Shown here one piece after another: positions 9,467 to 17,850 of a stretch of DNA of 64,000 nt; the stretch's first letter is position 1; each line of letters opens with the position of its first letter. Source of the DNA: Phytohabitans houttuyneae (GTDB taxonomy: Bacteria > Actinomycetota > Actinomycetes > Mycobacteriales > Micromonosporaceae); assembly GCF_011764425.1 (NCBI RefSeq), contig NZ_BLPF01000001.1, positions 4,269,001 to 4,333,000 on the forward strand, read 5' to 3'. A program made the translations under genes and the position numbers. The notes beneath the pieces were generated by a model. It was not told the origin of the DNA and did not search any database. It worked only from the letters and a program-made list of their open reading frames with translations.

Positions 9467-9586
9467 GCTAGACCGGATTCGAGAGAAAGGGCCGGTCGGG
9501 GTGGGTGGTTGCCTGTGGACAGAGACGGTGGCGTCCGCCCGAAACGGGGAAGGACAGCGGTCCTGAACTCCGTTAGGGTCAGCCTC

Positions 9587-10861
9587 GTGCCAGACACAGC
9601 ATCCCCCGTTCCTGACTTCACGAAGTGGCCCTCCTTCCCTTTCGAGGGCGACCTGCGGGTCAAGCAACTCGACGCACCGGTGGCAAAAGAGCCGGCGCGT
9701 AAGGGTGAGGACGCAGCCGACTGCAGCGCGTGCAGCGCACCCGACGAGGCGTACATCTGGGTCAGCGAGCGATGGCGTGTGCGCGCCATGGACCGGCCCA
9801 CCGGACTGCCGATGGTGCTCATCCTGGAGTCCCGCTCGCACCTCGATCTGGGCGACCTGCCCAACCTGTTGGCGGCCGAGCTCGGCGTGATGACGGTGCG
9901 GCTGGAGCGCGCCGTCCGCTCGCTCGACGGCGTCGCGCGGGTCCACGTCAACCGGTGGGGTGACGGGTCGGCACATCTGCACATGTGGTTCCTGGCCCGG
10001 CCGTACGGGCGGCTGCAGCTGCGCGGCACCTTCCTGTCGCTGTGGGACGACATCCTTCCACCGATCCCCGAGTCGACTTGGCGGGAAAACCTGGCGCTTG
10101 TCGCGGCGTGGTTGGCGGAGTTCGGCGGCAGGCCGCTCGCCGAGCCGCCGCGGATCGAGTGGCAAGCGCCGTCGAGTCTGGTCCAGCAGGCAGAGGCGGA
10201 AGCAGCGAGTCTGGCGTTGCAGGCCGAGTCCGACGACACGTCCGTGGCGCTCATTGAGGCACCAGCCGACGAAGCCACCGACGACGCGGCGACCGACGAC
10301 GCGACCGACGGCCCGGCGGCCAACGGAGCGACGACGGCGGGCAACACCACAACAGACCGCCCAACGCCCGGCAGCACAACGACAGACGGCGCCACCGCCC
10401 ACACGGCGACTGCGCACACGCCAAAAGCAGGCGCGGCAACCACGCAGGCGGCACCTACGCAAGCGTCGACAGCAGGCGGGGCAGCAGCAGGCGGGGCAAC
10501 AACAACAGCATTCGGGACAACAGCACCTGCGCCAGCAGCGGACCGAGCGACCACAATCGCGACCCCTGCCAACCAAGCACCGGCAGAAAACACAACCGCC
10601 GGACAAGCCGCGGCCGGCCCGCCGACGGCGCACGCACAAGGCGCGACAGCACACGCGGCACGAGCGGAAGAACGAAAAACCGCCATCCCCAGCCAGGCGA
10701 GCACCGCCACCCAAACTGCACCAGGAGCGGACGACGCCGAAGCCGCCACCGTCGACCTGGCTCGCCAAAACCCGGCCGCGCCCACTGTGCCAGCCGCCAG
10801 ATCAGGCGACCAGACCACCGCCCAAGGCAGCAAGCCCGAACACCAAGGCGCGCCAACCTGA
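9587..10861 (+). CDS. HIT-like protein with long low-complexity tail
   Basis: The first 220 residues from GTG 9587 (PDTASPVPDFTKWPSFPFEG) form a conserved-looking domain with two Cys in DCSACSA, GLPMVLILESRSHLDLGDLP, and GDGSAHLHMWFLARP, which resembles the HxHxH-type motif of HIT-superfamily nucleotide hydrolases or transferases, here reduced to HLH. The frame is open from 9509. The last 200 residues are almost only Ala, Thr, Asp, Pro and Gln, in a strand that is very poor in T (10561-10620 has 17 A and 1 T). Function is not established; a nucleotide-binding role is inferred from the motif alone. Confidence 0.75.
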   Translation: MPDTASPVPDFTKWPSFPFEGDLRVKQLDAPVAKEPARKGEDAADCSACSAPDEAYIWVSERWRVRAMDRPTGLPMVLILESRSHLDLGDLPNLLAAELGVMTVRLERAVRSLDGVARVHVNRWGDGSAHLHMWFLARPYGRLQLRGTFLSLWDDILPPIPESTWRENLALVAAWLAEFGGRPLAEPPRIEWQAPSSLVQQAEAEAASLALQAESDDTSVALIEAPADEATDDAATDDATDGPAANGATTAGNTTTDRPTPGSTTTDGATAHTATAHTPKAGAATTQAAPTQASTAGGAAAGGATTTAFGTTAPAPAADRATTIATPANQAPAENTTAGQAAAGPPTAHAQGATAHAARAEERKTAIPSQASTATQTAPGADDAEAATVDLARQNPAAPTVPAARSGDQTTAQGSKPEHQGAPT

Positions 10862-11030
10862 CCCGAGCCCAAAGCACCCGAGCGGCGGCCACCGCACGAG
10901 GCAGCAAGCCCGAGCAGCCACCGCCCAAGGCACCAAGGCCGAGCACCAAGGAACCGCCGACCTGACCCCAAGCACCAAGCACACCCGCACGACCAAAAGA
11001 CGCGCGAACCAAAAACGCGAACCAAAACAG

Positions 11031-11066
11031 AGCGCCCCCGCACCGGCGAACCGGTACGGGGGCGCT
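11031..11066. terminator. bidirectional terminator between convergent genes
   Basis: Nested perfect inverted repeat: outer arms AGCGCCCCCG / CGGGGGCGCT and inner arms ACCGG / CCGGT around a CGAA tetraloop. It lies between the HIT-like gene (plus) and ddl (minus) and can serve both. Confidence 0.85.
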
Positions 11067-11079
11067 GCGGATTAAGGGC

Positions 11080-12033
11080 TCAACCGCCGCGGCGTGCGGC
11101 CCGCCCCACCAGCGTCGACAGCAGCTTGCCGAAGTCGAGGCCGGCGGCCTGTACCGCCAGTGGAAGCAGCGACGTCTCGGTCATGCCGGGTGAGACGTTC
11201 ACCTCCAGGACATGAGGGCGGCCCTCCCGGTCGACGATCATGTCGACGCGGGAAAGGTCGCGCAGCCCCAGTGCCTCGTGTGCCGCGATCGCCGTGTCCG
11301 CCACCACGCCCGCCACCGCCGGGTCCAGTCGCGCGGGAGCGTGCCAGGTGGTGAGGCCGGCGGTGTAGCGAGCGGCATAGTCGTACACCCCGTTGCGCGG
11401 CACGATCTCGACGGCGGGCAGTGCCTGGGGCCCCTCGCCCTGGTCGATCACGGATACCGCCACGTCCATGCCGGCCACGTACCGCTCGACCAGCGCCGTC
11501 GAGTCGTACGCGAAACAACCCACCATCGCGGCCGGCAGTGCCGTCGCGTCCCGGACCACCGCGGCGCCCAGGCCCGATCCGCCCTGCGCGGGCTTGACCA
11601 TCAGCGGCAGCCCCAGCCGCTCGGCGATCCGGTCGAGCACCGCCACGGCGCCCAGCTCCGAGAAGCGGTCGTGCGGCAGCGCCACCCAGTCCGGCGTGGG
11701 GATGCCGGCCTCGCGCAGCACCGCCTTCGCGGACGGCTTGTCCCACGCGAGGCGGGCGGAACGCGCGTCGCAGCCCACATAGGGCACGTCGCACAGGTCG
11801 AGCACGCCGCGCAGGGAGCCGTCCTCCCCGGTCGCGCCGTGCAGTGCGATCACGACGGCGTCGGGTGGATCGGCCTGCACGGCGGGCAGCAGCGATACGT
11901 CAGCGTCGCGCAGGTCCGCCTCGATGCCGGCGCCGCGCAGCGCGTCGAGCACGCGGCGCCCGGACTTGAGGGATACGTCCCGCTCATACGAGAGGCCGCC
12001 GGCGAGGACGAGGACGCGAAGGTCCGTATTCAT
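11080..12033 (-). CDS. ddl: D-alanine--D-alanine ligase family protein
   Basis: ATP-grasp enzyme joining two D-Ala for the peptidoglycan stem. Visible: the N-terminal VLAGGLSYERDVSLKSG, ALHGATGEDGSLRG, the ATP-grasp lysine segment LPLMVKPAQGGSGLGAAVV (about residues 140-160) and the metal-binding end HVLEVNVSPGMTETSLLP. At 317 residues it is close to the short DdlB type. It is nine bases downstream of the aminotransferase and probably in an operon with it. A D-Ala-D-Lac or other dipeptide ligase cannot be ruled out from motifs. Confidence 0.9.
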   Translation of the reverse strand: MNTDLRVLVLAGGLSYERDVSLKSGRRVLDALRGAGIEADLRDADVSLLPAVQADPPDAVVIALHGATGEDGSLRGVLDLCDVPYVGCDARSARLAWDKPSAKAVLREAGIPTPDWVALPHDRFSELGAVAVLDRIAERLGLPLMVKPAQGGSGLGAAVVRDATALPAAMVGCFAYDSTALVERYVAGMDVAVSVIDQGEGPQALPAVEIVPRNGVYDYAARYTAGLTTWHAPARLDPAVAGVVADTAIAAHEALGLRDLSRVDMIVDREGRPHVLEVNVSPGMTETSLLPLAVQAAGLDFGKLLSTLVGRAARRGG

Positions 12034-12041
12034 GCCTCAGA

Positions 12042-13358
12042 TCATGCCAAGCCGGGGTCAGGGGCGTCGGCCGCGGCCTGCCCCCGCCGGCGCGCGGCGA
12101 GCCCGCTCACCGCGCCGAACACCTGCCGCATCGCCAACTCCTGCTCCATCACGCCAGCGAGCCGGCGCACGCCCTCGCGGATGCGCTCGGGCGGCGGGAA
12201 CGAGAAGTTGAGCCGCATGTGCCCCGCACCCGTGCCGTCGGCGTAGAAGCCGGTGCCCGGCACGTACGCCACGCGGGCGGCGATTGCCCGCGGCATCATC
12301 GCCTTCGCGTCGAGGCCCTCGGGGAGGGTCGCCCACACGAAGAGGCCACCCTTCGGCTCGGTCCAGGTGGTGCCGGCCGGCATGAGGTCCGCGAGGCCGG
12401 CCAGCAGCGCGTCGCGCCGCTCCCGGTAGATCTCCCGGTACGTCTTCAGCTGCTCGCGCCACGGCATGGTCGCGAGGTACGTGGTGACGGCCGCCTGCGC
12501 GTACGCACTCGGGCACAGGATCTGCGCCTCGCTGGCGATGACGAGCTTTTCCCGCACCGCGTGGGGGGCGAGGATCCAGCCCACCCGCATGCCCGGCGCG
12601 AACGTCTTCGAAAACGTGCTCAGGTAGAAAACCCCGTCGCGGCGGCGGGAGCGCAGCGGCGCGGGCGCGTCGCCGTCGAAGCTCAACTGCCCGTACGGGT
12701 CGTCCTCCACCACCAGCAGCCCCGCACGCTCGCAGATGTCGAGCACCCGCTCGCGCCGCTCCTCGGTCAGCGTCACGCCGGCCGGGTTTTGGAAAGTGGG
12801 AATCGTGTACAGGAACTTCGCCCGCCGCCCCGACCGCGCGACCTCGGCGATCGCCTGCTCCAGCGCCTCGGGCAGGATGCCGTCGTCGTCCATCGGCACG
12901 TGCACGACCTGCGCCTGCGCGGCCTGGAAGACGCCGAGGGCCCCCACATACGTCGGGCCCTCGGCGAGCACGACATCGCCCGGGTCGAGGAAGATGCGGG
13001 CCACCAGGTCGAGCGCCTGCTGCCCGCCGACGGTCACCACCACGTCTTCGGGGGATGCGCCGCAGCCGACGTCGATGCCGGAGAGCGCCATCACCTCACA
13101 GATCCGCTCGCGCAGCTCGAGCGTGCCCTGACCGATCCCGTACTGCAGGGTGGTGGGGCCGTGGTCGGCGGCGAGCTTGCCGAGCATCTCCCCCACCGCG
13201 TCGAGCGGGAGAGCGGCCACGTAGGGAGCACCACCGGCGAGCGAGACGACTTCCGGCCTGCTGGCCACGGCGAAGAGGGCACGGATCTCCGATGCCGTCA
13301 TGCCGCGGACCCGTCGGGCGTAGCGATCGGTATAGTCGTCAAGCGTCGTGCCGGTCAT
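12042..13358 (-). CDS. PLP-dependent aminotransferase (class I/II, MocR/2-aminoadipate type)
   Basis: 438 residues, fold type I aminotransferase. The PLP lysine sits in YLSTFSKTFAPGMRVGWILAP (about residue 250), with upstream LQYGIGQGTLELRERI, VTVGGQQALDLVARIFLDPGD, YTIPTFQNPAGVTLT and VVEDDPYGQLSF. It resembles LysN-type 2-aminoadipate transaminases and the catalytic half of MocR regulators, but there is no winged-helix domain, so it is a stand-alone enzyme. The substrate is not predictable. It is divergent from the GNAT gene across 240 bases. Confidence 0.88.
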   Translation of the reverse strand: MTGTTLDDYTDRYARRVRGMTASEIRALFAVASRPEVVSLAGGAPYVAALPLDAVGEMLGKLAADHGPTTLQYGIGQGTLELRERICEVMALSGIDVGCGASPEDVVVTVGGQQALDLVARIFLDPGDVVLAEGPTYVGALGVFQAAQAQVVHVPMDDDGILPEALEQAIAEVARSGRRAKFLYTIPTFQNPAGVTLTEERRERVLDICERAGLLVVEDDPYGQLSFDGDAPAPLRSRRRDGVFYLSTFSKTFAPGMRVGWILAPHAVREKLVIASEAQILCPSAYAQAAVTTYLATMPWREQLKTYREIYRERRDALLAGLADLMPAGTTWTEPKGGLFVWATLPEGLDAKAMMPRAIAARVAYVPGTGFYADGTGAGHMRLNFSFPPPERIREGVRRLAGVMEQELAMRQVFGAVSGLAARRRGQAAADAPDPGLA

Positions 13359-13598
13359 GACTCACCTGCCTCTGGCGGGAGGATTCGATCAGAAGGGGCG
13401 CAGCGACAGTGCTGGCCGATCGATCGTAATCCCGAGACTCAATCCACGCCTCTAGTTACCCCCGACCGGTTCCACATTGCGGGCCTCCGAGTGGCGTGTT
13501 GCCCGACCTCTCCCCTGACGCGAAGTTCCGGCGTACGATCTGCTGTCGGGGGCAAGGAGGCGGCGCGTGGCTGCAATCGATTCGATGAGGATCTGGCA
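13359..13598. promoter_or_regulatory. divergent promoter region
   Basis: 240 bases between the aminotransferase (minus) and the GNAT gene (plus), so it should hold promoters for both. A TACGAT hexamer near 13535 is a possible -10 for the plus gene. No clear -35 was found. Confidence 0.4.
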
Positions 13599-14258
13599 AT
13601 GTCGCGACGCTTGGTCAGTCTGACGCTCGACACGCTCGAGGACCTTCCACGCCCATGCCGCGCATGCGTGTTCTGGGAGCTGGACCCGGTGGCCGCCGAG
13701 CGCGCCTGCGCCGCCGGTGACCCCGGCCTCGAAAAAGAAGCGTGGGTATCCCAGACGCTGCTGGAGTGGGGCTCCTGCGGCAAGTTGGCGTACGTGGACG
13801 GAATGCCCGCCGGCTTCGTCATGTACGCGCCGCCGGCCTACGTGCCCCGCTCGATGGCGTTTCCCACCTCGCCGGTCTCGGCCGACGCGGCGCTGCTGAT
13901 GACCGCGCACATCGTCACGGCGTTCGCCGGCGGCGGTCTGGGGCGCATGCTCGTCCAGGGCGTCGCCCGCGATCTCACCAAGCGCGGCATCAAGGCGATC
14001 GAGGCGTTCGGCGACGCGAAGTACGGCGAGTCCGGCGACGGAGAAGACGGCTGCCTCGCGCCGGCCGACTTCTTCCTGTCGGTGGGCTTCAAGACGGTGC
14101 GACCGCACCCGCGCTTTCCGAGGCTGCGGCTGGAGCTGCGCACCGCGCTGTCGTGGAAGTCCGACGTGGAGTACGCGCTGGAGAAGCTGCTCGGGTCGAT
14201 GAGCCCGGAAAGCCTCCTGCGTCCGGTCCGCCCGGCTACACGCTCTTTGCCCGGTTAA
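13599..14258 (+). CDS. GNAT-family acetyltransferase
   Basis: 219 residues from ATG 13599 (MSRRLVSLTLDTLEDL), with GAGG at 13587-13590. The N-terminus has CRACVFWELDP. The acetyl-CoA binding region is HIVTAFAGGGLGRMLVQGVARDLTKRGIKAIEAFGD (about residues 105-140), the V/I-x-x-x-x-x-G/A-x-G motif A of GNAT enzymes in variant form, and ADFFLSVGFKTVRPHPRFPRLRLEL closes the fold. A gene of this kind sits between parB and the trx genes in other actinobacteria. Substrate unknown. Confidence 0.82.
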   Translation: MSRRLVSLTLDTLEDLPRPCRACVFWELDPVAAERACAAGDPGLEKEAWVSQTLLEWGSCGKLAYVDGMPAGFVMYAPPAYVPRSMAFPTSPVSADAALLMTAHIVTAFAGGGLGRMLVQGVARDLTKRGIKAIEAFGDAKYGESGDGEDGCLAPADFFLSVGFKTVRPHPRFPRLRLELRTALSWKSDVEYALEKLLGSMSPESLLRPVRPATRSLPG

Positions 14259-14270
14259 ATCCGGGCAAAG
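14245..14270. terminator. bidirectional terminator overlapping a stop codon
   Basis: Perfect 10-bp inverted repeat CTTTGCCCGG / CCGGGCAAAG with loop TTAAAT. The GNAT stop codon TAA (14256-14258) is in the loop. It serves the convergent GNAT and amidase genes. Confidence 0.82.
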
Positions 14271-14272
14271 GC

Positions 14273-15412
14273 TCAGGACACCGCCGCTGCCCGCAGCTGC
14301 CGCACGTCGATCGACCCGGTCGGCACATCGGCCTCCATCGGGAAGTACATGCGCTGGACCGCGGCCACGACCGCCTCCGCCACGCGGTCGCGGAAGCCCG
14401 GGTCGATCAGGCGCTCCCGGTCGGCGGGCGACGTCAGGTAGCCCACGTCGACGCGCACAGCCGGCATGCGGGTCAGCCGCAGCAGCTCCCACGTCTTCGG
14501 CTGGGTCTGGCAGTTGAGCAGGCCGGTGCGCTTGACGATCTCGCGCAGCACGAGGCCGGCCAACCGCTCCCCCACAGTGGAGGTCACGCCGTTACCCGTG
14601 CCGTAGTGGAACGCCGCGACGCCCTCGGCCTCCGGGTTGGCGTGGCCGTCGATGTGCAGCGAGATGAAGAGGTCGCCGCCCAGCTCGTTGGCCAGGTCCG
14701 CGCGGGCGAGATCGCTCAACGCCGGCCCGCCGCCAGGACCTCGGGTCAGGTGCACCCGCATGCCGGCCGCCGCCAACCGCCCCTCCAGCCGCGCCGCCAT
14801 GTCGAACGCCAGGTCGGCCTCGGTCCACCGCAGAGGCCCGTCCGGCACGACGATGCCGGGGTCGGAGCCGCCGTGGCCGGGGTCGATGACGATGACCTTT
14901 CCGATCAGGTTGGGCCCCGAGCGGCGGAAAGCCTCCGCCTCGCGCAGCCACTGCGGCCGGCCGCCCACCACCTTGCGACCGAGCCGCTTCAGCGCGTGCA
15001 TTGTCTGCGGCCCGCACGCCCCGTCGGGCTGCAGGCCCACCTCACGCTGGAACTGCGCCACCGACCGCGCGGTGTTGGGACCGAAGATGCCGTCGGCGCG
15101 ACCCACGTCGTATCCCATCTCCAACAGTCGCTCCTGGAGTGCGCGGACGTCCTCGCCGACGAGCGGCTCGGGCATCGCGTGGTAGAGCGCCCGCGCGCCC
15201 AGTCGCCAGCGGGCGGCGTCCAGCGCGCGCCACGTCTCGTCGCCGACCTCGCCGTCCACGGACAGGCCGCGGGTCTGCTGGAAGCTGCGGACGGCGCGCT
15301 CGGTGCCGCCGTCGTACTCGTCGCTGCCGCCACTCAGGAGGTCGAGCTCGGCGAGGATTTGGTTGATCTCAATGACCGCTGGGCCGCGGTCGCCACGCCG
15401 GATCGGACGCAC
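14273..15412 (-). CDS. cwlM: CwlM-like N-acetylmuramoyl-L-alanine amidase family protein
   Basis: 379 residues: two peptidoglycan-binding repeats (about 10-70 and 85-150, with VRSFQQTRGLSVDGEVG and VAQFQREVGLQPDG) and an amidase_3 domain (about 170-360) with zinc-site segments VIDPGHGGSDPG and SLHIDGHANPEAEG. No signal peptide or membrane helix is seen, so it is probably cytoplasmic like mycobacterial CwlM, a regulator of MurA. The segment usually carrying the catalytic Glu reads AVRVDVGYLTS, with Asp at that place. It is followed (on the minus strand) by the GNAT terminator. Its place between trxA and parB matches Mycobacterium. Confidence 0.88.
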   Translation of the reverse strand: MRPIRRGDRGPAVIEINQILAELDLLSGGSDEYDGGTERAVRSFQQTRGLSVDGEVGDETWRALDAARWRLGARALYHAMPEPLVGEDVRALQERLLEMGYDVGRADGIFGPNTARSVAQFQREVGLQPDGACGPQTMHALKRLGRKVVGGRPQWLREAEAFRRSGPNLIGKVIVIDPGHGGSDPGIVVPDGPLRWTEADLAFDMAARLEGRLAAAGMRVHLTRGPGGGPALSDLARADLANELGGDLFISLHIDGHANPEAEGVAAFHYGTGNGVTSTVGERLAGLVLREIVKRTGLLNCQTQPKTWELLRLTRMPAVRVDVGYLTSPADRERLIDPGFRDRVAEAVVAAVQRMYFPMEADVPTGSIDVRQLRAAAVS

Positions 15413-15511
15413 GGAGGACCTCCTCGGTGAGAACGCTTCAGGAGCCTATCCCGCCCCGCGTTACCCCGCGGCCGGACAGCGGTAACGACAAACAGCGTCC
15501 CAGGACGGCGC

Positions 15512-15550
15512 AAATAAAATCGGGGCACCCTCCAGAAGAGAGCGCCCCGA
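15512..15550 (-). terminator. intrinsic terminator of trxBA
   Basis: On the minus strand: stem TCGGGGC / GCCCCGA (15550-15520) followed directly by TTTTATTT (15519-15512). A classic Rho-independent terminator just after trxA. Confidence 0.85.
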
Positions 15551-15562
15551 CACAATTGCCTG

Positions 15563-15886
15563 TTACAGCGCGGCCTCGATGAGCTTGACCAGGTCGCCCT
15601 TCGGGCGGGCACCGGCCACCGACTGCACCGGCTGGCCGCCCTTGAAGACGGTCAGCGTGGGCACCGACATGACCCGGTACGCGCGCGCGGTCTCGGGGTT
15701 TTCGTCAATGTTCACCTTGACGATCCGCACCTTGTCGCCCATCTCGTTGGCGATCTCTTCGAGCAGCGGCGAGACCTTCTTGCACGGCGCGCACCATTCG
15801 GCCCAGAAGTCCACCAGGACGGGCGTCTCAGACTGCAGCACGTCGCTGGTGAAACTGGCGTCGGTGACCGCCTTGGTTGATCCCAC
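15563..15886 (-). CDS. trxA: thioredoxin
   Basis: 107-residue disulfide reductant of the cytoplasm. The active site is DFWAEWCAPCKKVSPLL, with WCAPC in place of the commoner WCGPC. The cis-Pro loop is VMSVPTLTVFKGG. GTG 15886 is chosen because AGGAGG (15893-15898) precedes it at the proper distance. It lies 16 bases after trxB and ends in a strong terminator, so trxB-trxA form an operon. Confidence 0.95.
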   Translation of the reverse strand: MGSTKAVTDASFTSDVLQSETPVLVDFWAEWCAPCKKVSPLLEEIANEMGDKVRIVKVNIDENPETARAYRVMSVPTLTVFKGGQPVQSVAGARPKGDLVKLIEAAL

Positions 15887-15902
15887 GAAGACCCTCCTGA
15901 AC

Positions 15903-16856
15903 TCAGACTTCCAGTGATGCGATGAACCGCTCGGCGTCCAGCGCGGCGGCACAGCCCGTGCCGGCAGCGGTGATGGCCTGGCGGTAGGTGTGGTCGACCA
16001 GGTCACCCGCGGCGAAGACGCCGGGCACGCTGGTGTGTGTGGTGGGGGCGTCCACCACGACGTACCCACTCTCGTCGAGCTCCACCTGGTCGCGGAAGAG
16101 CTCGCTGCGCGGGTCGTGACCGATCGCGACGAACACACCCGTCACGTCGAGCACTTTGCTCTCACCGGTGTGCACGTTGCGCAGGCGCACGCCGGCTACC
16201 TTGCCGTCGTCTCCGAGAACCTCTTCGACGACCGAGTTCCACTCGACGCGGATCTTCGGGTTGGCGAGCGCCCGGTCAGCCATGATCTTGCTGGCCCGGA
16301 ACTCGTCCCGGCGGTGGATGATGGTCACCGTCTCCGCGAACTTGGTCAGGAACGTGGCCTCCTCCATCGCGGAGTCGCCACCGCCCACGACCACGATGTG
16401 CTGGCCGCGGAAGAAGAAGCCGTCACACGTGGCACAGGAGGAGACGCCGTGGCCGAGCAGCTCCTGCTCGCCAGGGACGCCCAGCGGCCGCCACGCGGAT
16501 CCGGTCGTGAGGATGACCGCCTTCGCCTGGTACACCGTCTCGCCGACGTACACCTTCTGGAGCGCCGCCGAGCCGAGCCCGCCGGTGTCGACGAGCTCCA
16601 CGCGGGTCACGTCGTCCGTGAGGAACTCGGCGCCGAACCGCTCGGCCTGCTTGCGCATCGAGTCCATCAGCTCGGGACCCATGATGCCGTCGGGAAAGCC
16701 CGGGAAGTTTTCCACGTCGGTGGTCGTCATCAGCGCGCCACCGGACTGTGCGCCTTCGATGACGAGTGGCTTGAGGCTGGCACGCGCGGCGTAGACCGCG
16801 GCGGTGTAGCCGGCCGGCCCCGAGCCGATGATGATCAGATTGCGGACCTCGTCCAC
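15903..16856 (-). CDS. trxB: thioredoxin reductase
   Basis: 317-residue FAD/NADPH flavoprotein that reduces thioredoxin. The FAD loop is [18 protein letters not shown] (about residues 9-26), the redox site is [14 protein letters not shown] (CATC, about 135-150), the NADPH loop is [16 protein letters not shown], and the C-terminal FAD motif is [16 protein letters not shown]. It heads a trxB-trxA operon behind a SigR-type promoter. Confidence 0.96.
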   Translation of the reverse strand: MDEVRNLIIIGSGPAGYTAAVYAARASLKPLVIEGAQSGGALMTTTDVENFPGFPDGIMGPELMDSMRKQAERFGAEFLTDDVTRVELVDTGGLGSAALQKVYVGETVYQAKAVILTTGSAWRPLGVPGEQELLGHGVSSCATCDGFFFRGQHIVVVGGGDSAMEEATFLTKFAETVTIIHRRDEFRASKIMADRALANPKIRVEWNSVVEEVLGDDGKVAGVRLRNVHTGESKVLDVTGVFVAIGHDPRSELFRDQVELDESGYVVVDAPTTHTSVPGVFAAGDLVDHTYRQAITAAGTGCAAALDAERFIASLEV

Positions 16857-16890
16857 TGCCGACTCCCGTAATGTTGTTTGCGCAGGGGAA

Positions 16891-16917
16891 AACCCATCGC
16901 GCGGCGCGATGATTCCC
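16891..16917 (-). promoter_or_regulatory. SigR/SigH-type promoter for trxBA
   Basis: On the minus strand GGGAAT (16917-16912), exactly 18 bases, then GTT (16893-16891), about 35 bases before the trxB start. This matches the GGAAT-N18-GTT consensus of thiol-stress ECF sigma factors (Streptomyces SigR, Mycobacterium SigH), which control trxBA in those genera. Confidence 0.8.
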
Positions 16918-16941
16918 GACCCCTTGTCCGGGTGGGTCAGC

Positions 16942-17850
16942 TCACCTTATCTGCGCGCTGCCGCGGGTGTCCGCGCCCTGCCTGGCCACGCCACAGTCCG
17001 GACCTGACGCCCATATCCACCGTGCCCCGGAACCATCGGTGAAAAACACGATCGCGGCGGGTGACCCCTCAAAGGTCGCCAAGTCCACCGTCTCGACGTC
17101 GGTGATGCCCGTCGGGTGCGCGCTCGCTATCGCGTCGATGCAGGCGGCCAGCGCGGTCGGGTTTCGCAACCTGTCGAGCGCAGGTGGCGCCCCCAGGTCG
17201 ACCTTCGGCTGGTCCTGCTCTTGGTGGGGGGCGACCGAGGTGCTGGCCAACGCCCTCGCGGCGCCTGGCGTCCCCGCGCTCGCAAAGGTCGTGGCGCGGT
17301 AGTCGACGCCACTCGCCACCAGCGGGATCGCGCCACCCGCGTAGGGAGCCATCTCCGGGCCGAGCTGTGCGTCGTCGCGGGCGGACGCGGGTGCCTCCGC
17401 GGCGGTGCCGGCAGTGTCGGCGCCGCCGTCCGCATCCCCGCCGCCGGCCTGGCTCAGCCCGAAACCGGCAAGCGCCGCGACACCAGCGGCAACAGCCGCC
17501 GGACCGGCCCACCCGGGCATGCGGCGCCGCCGCCGAGACGCGGTCCGCGCCGGTCCAGCTTGATCATTTGGTACGAGCGACAAGACTGGACGGTGCGGCT
17601 CCTGCTCCAGGGCCGTGGCGATCCGGTCGGCCACCTCGGCCGGCATCGGCTCCGCCGACTCACCCCAGGTCGCGAGGCTGGTGCTCACGCTCCCGGTCGC
17701 CTCGACAAGCGCGGCGTGCGCCTCGGTCCACACGGGCTCCTCGGCGACGCGCCGGGCTACGACCGCCTCCTCGGGCGTACCGTCCAGCGCACCGCCGACG
17801 TAGTCGGCGAGCAGGTCGAAATCGACCTCGCTGAACTCCTGCCCGGTCAC
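16942..17850 (-). CDS. membrane anti-sigma factor for the adjacent SigM
   Basis: 302 residues from GTG 17850, which overlaps the sigM stop as GTGA. Residues 1-100 are acidic and helical ([29 protein letters not shown]), fitting a sigma-binding domain, but the HxxxCxxC zinc motif of ZAS anti-sigma factors is absent. A short arginine patch ([10 protein letters not shown]) precedes one membrane helix (about 115-136). The exported part (about 140-302) is Ala/Gly-rich and holds two Cys (ALAACIDAI and GPDCGVA). It corresponds by position to mycobacterial RsmA. The role is inferred from position and layout. Confidence 0.8.
   Translation of the reverse strand: MTGQEFSEVDFDLLADYVGGALDGTPEEAVVARRVAEEPVWTEAHAALVEATGSVSTSLATWGESAEPMPAEVADRIATALEQEPHRPVLSLVPNDQAGPARTASRRRRRMPGWAGPAAVAAGVAALAGFGLSQAGGGDADGGADTAGTAAEAPASARDDAQLGPEMAPYAGGAIPLVASGVDYRATTFASAGTPGAARALASTSVAPHQEQDQPKVDLGAPPALDRLRNPTALAACIDAIASAHPTGITDVETVDLATFEGSPAAIVFFTDGSGARWIWASGPDCGVARQGADTRGSAQIR

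Larger units (their letters stand above)
6320..9586. other. gene-free, parS-rich island
   Basis: About 3.2 kb with no convincing gene. Long open frames occur on both strands, as expected at high GC, but their products are Arg/Pro/Ser/Gly-rich without recognisable domains, and none has a good start with a ribosome binding site. The stretch holds a terminator hairpin, six parS-like sites (6376, 6542, 7368, 8174, 9372, 9420) and a DnaA-box-like cluster at the right end. Base composition is asymmetric: the plus strand is G/T-rich on the left (6421-6480 has 1 A and 10 T) and A/C-rich on the right (9001-9060 has 14 A and 4 T). Best described as a candidate centromere region. Confidence 0.6.

Noticed and set aside
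9440-9530. A replication origin beside the right end of the parS island
   Set aside because: Only one perfect DnaA box and two weak ones, no AT-rich unwinding element; oriC is expected next to dnaA, left of the window.
9442-11043. Minus-strand 533-codon frame opposite the HIT-like gene
   Set aside because: It is the complement of the HIT-like gene and of its low-complexity tail; the product is Ala/Val/Cys/Trp-rich and meaningless.
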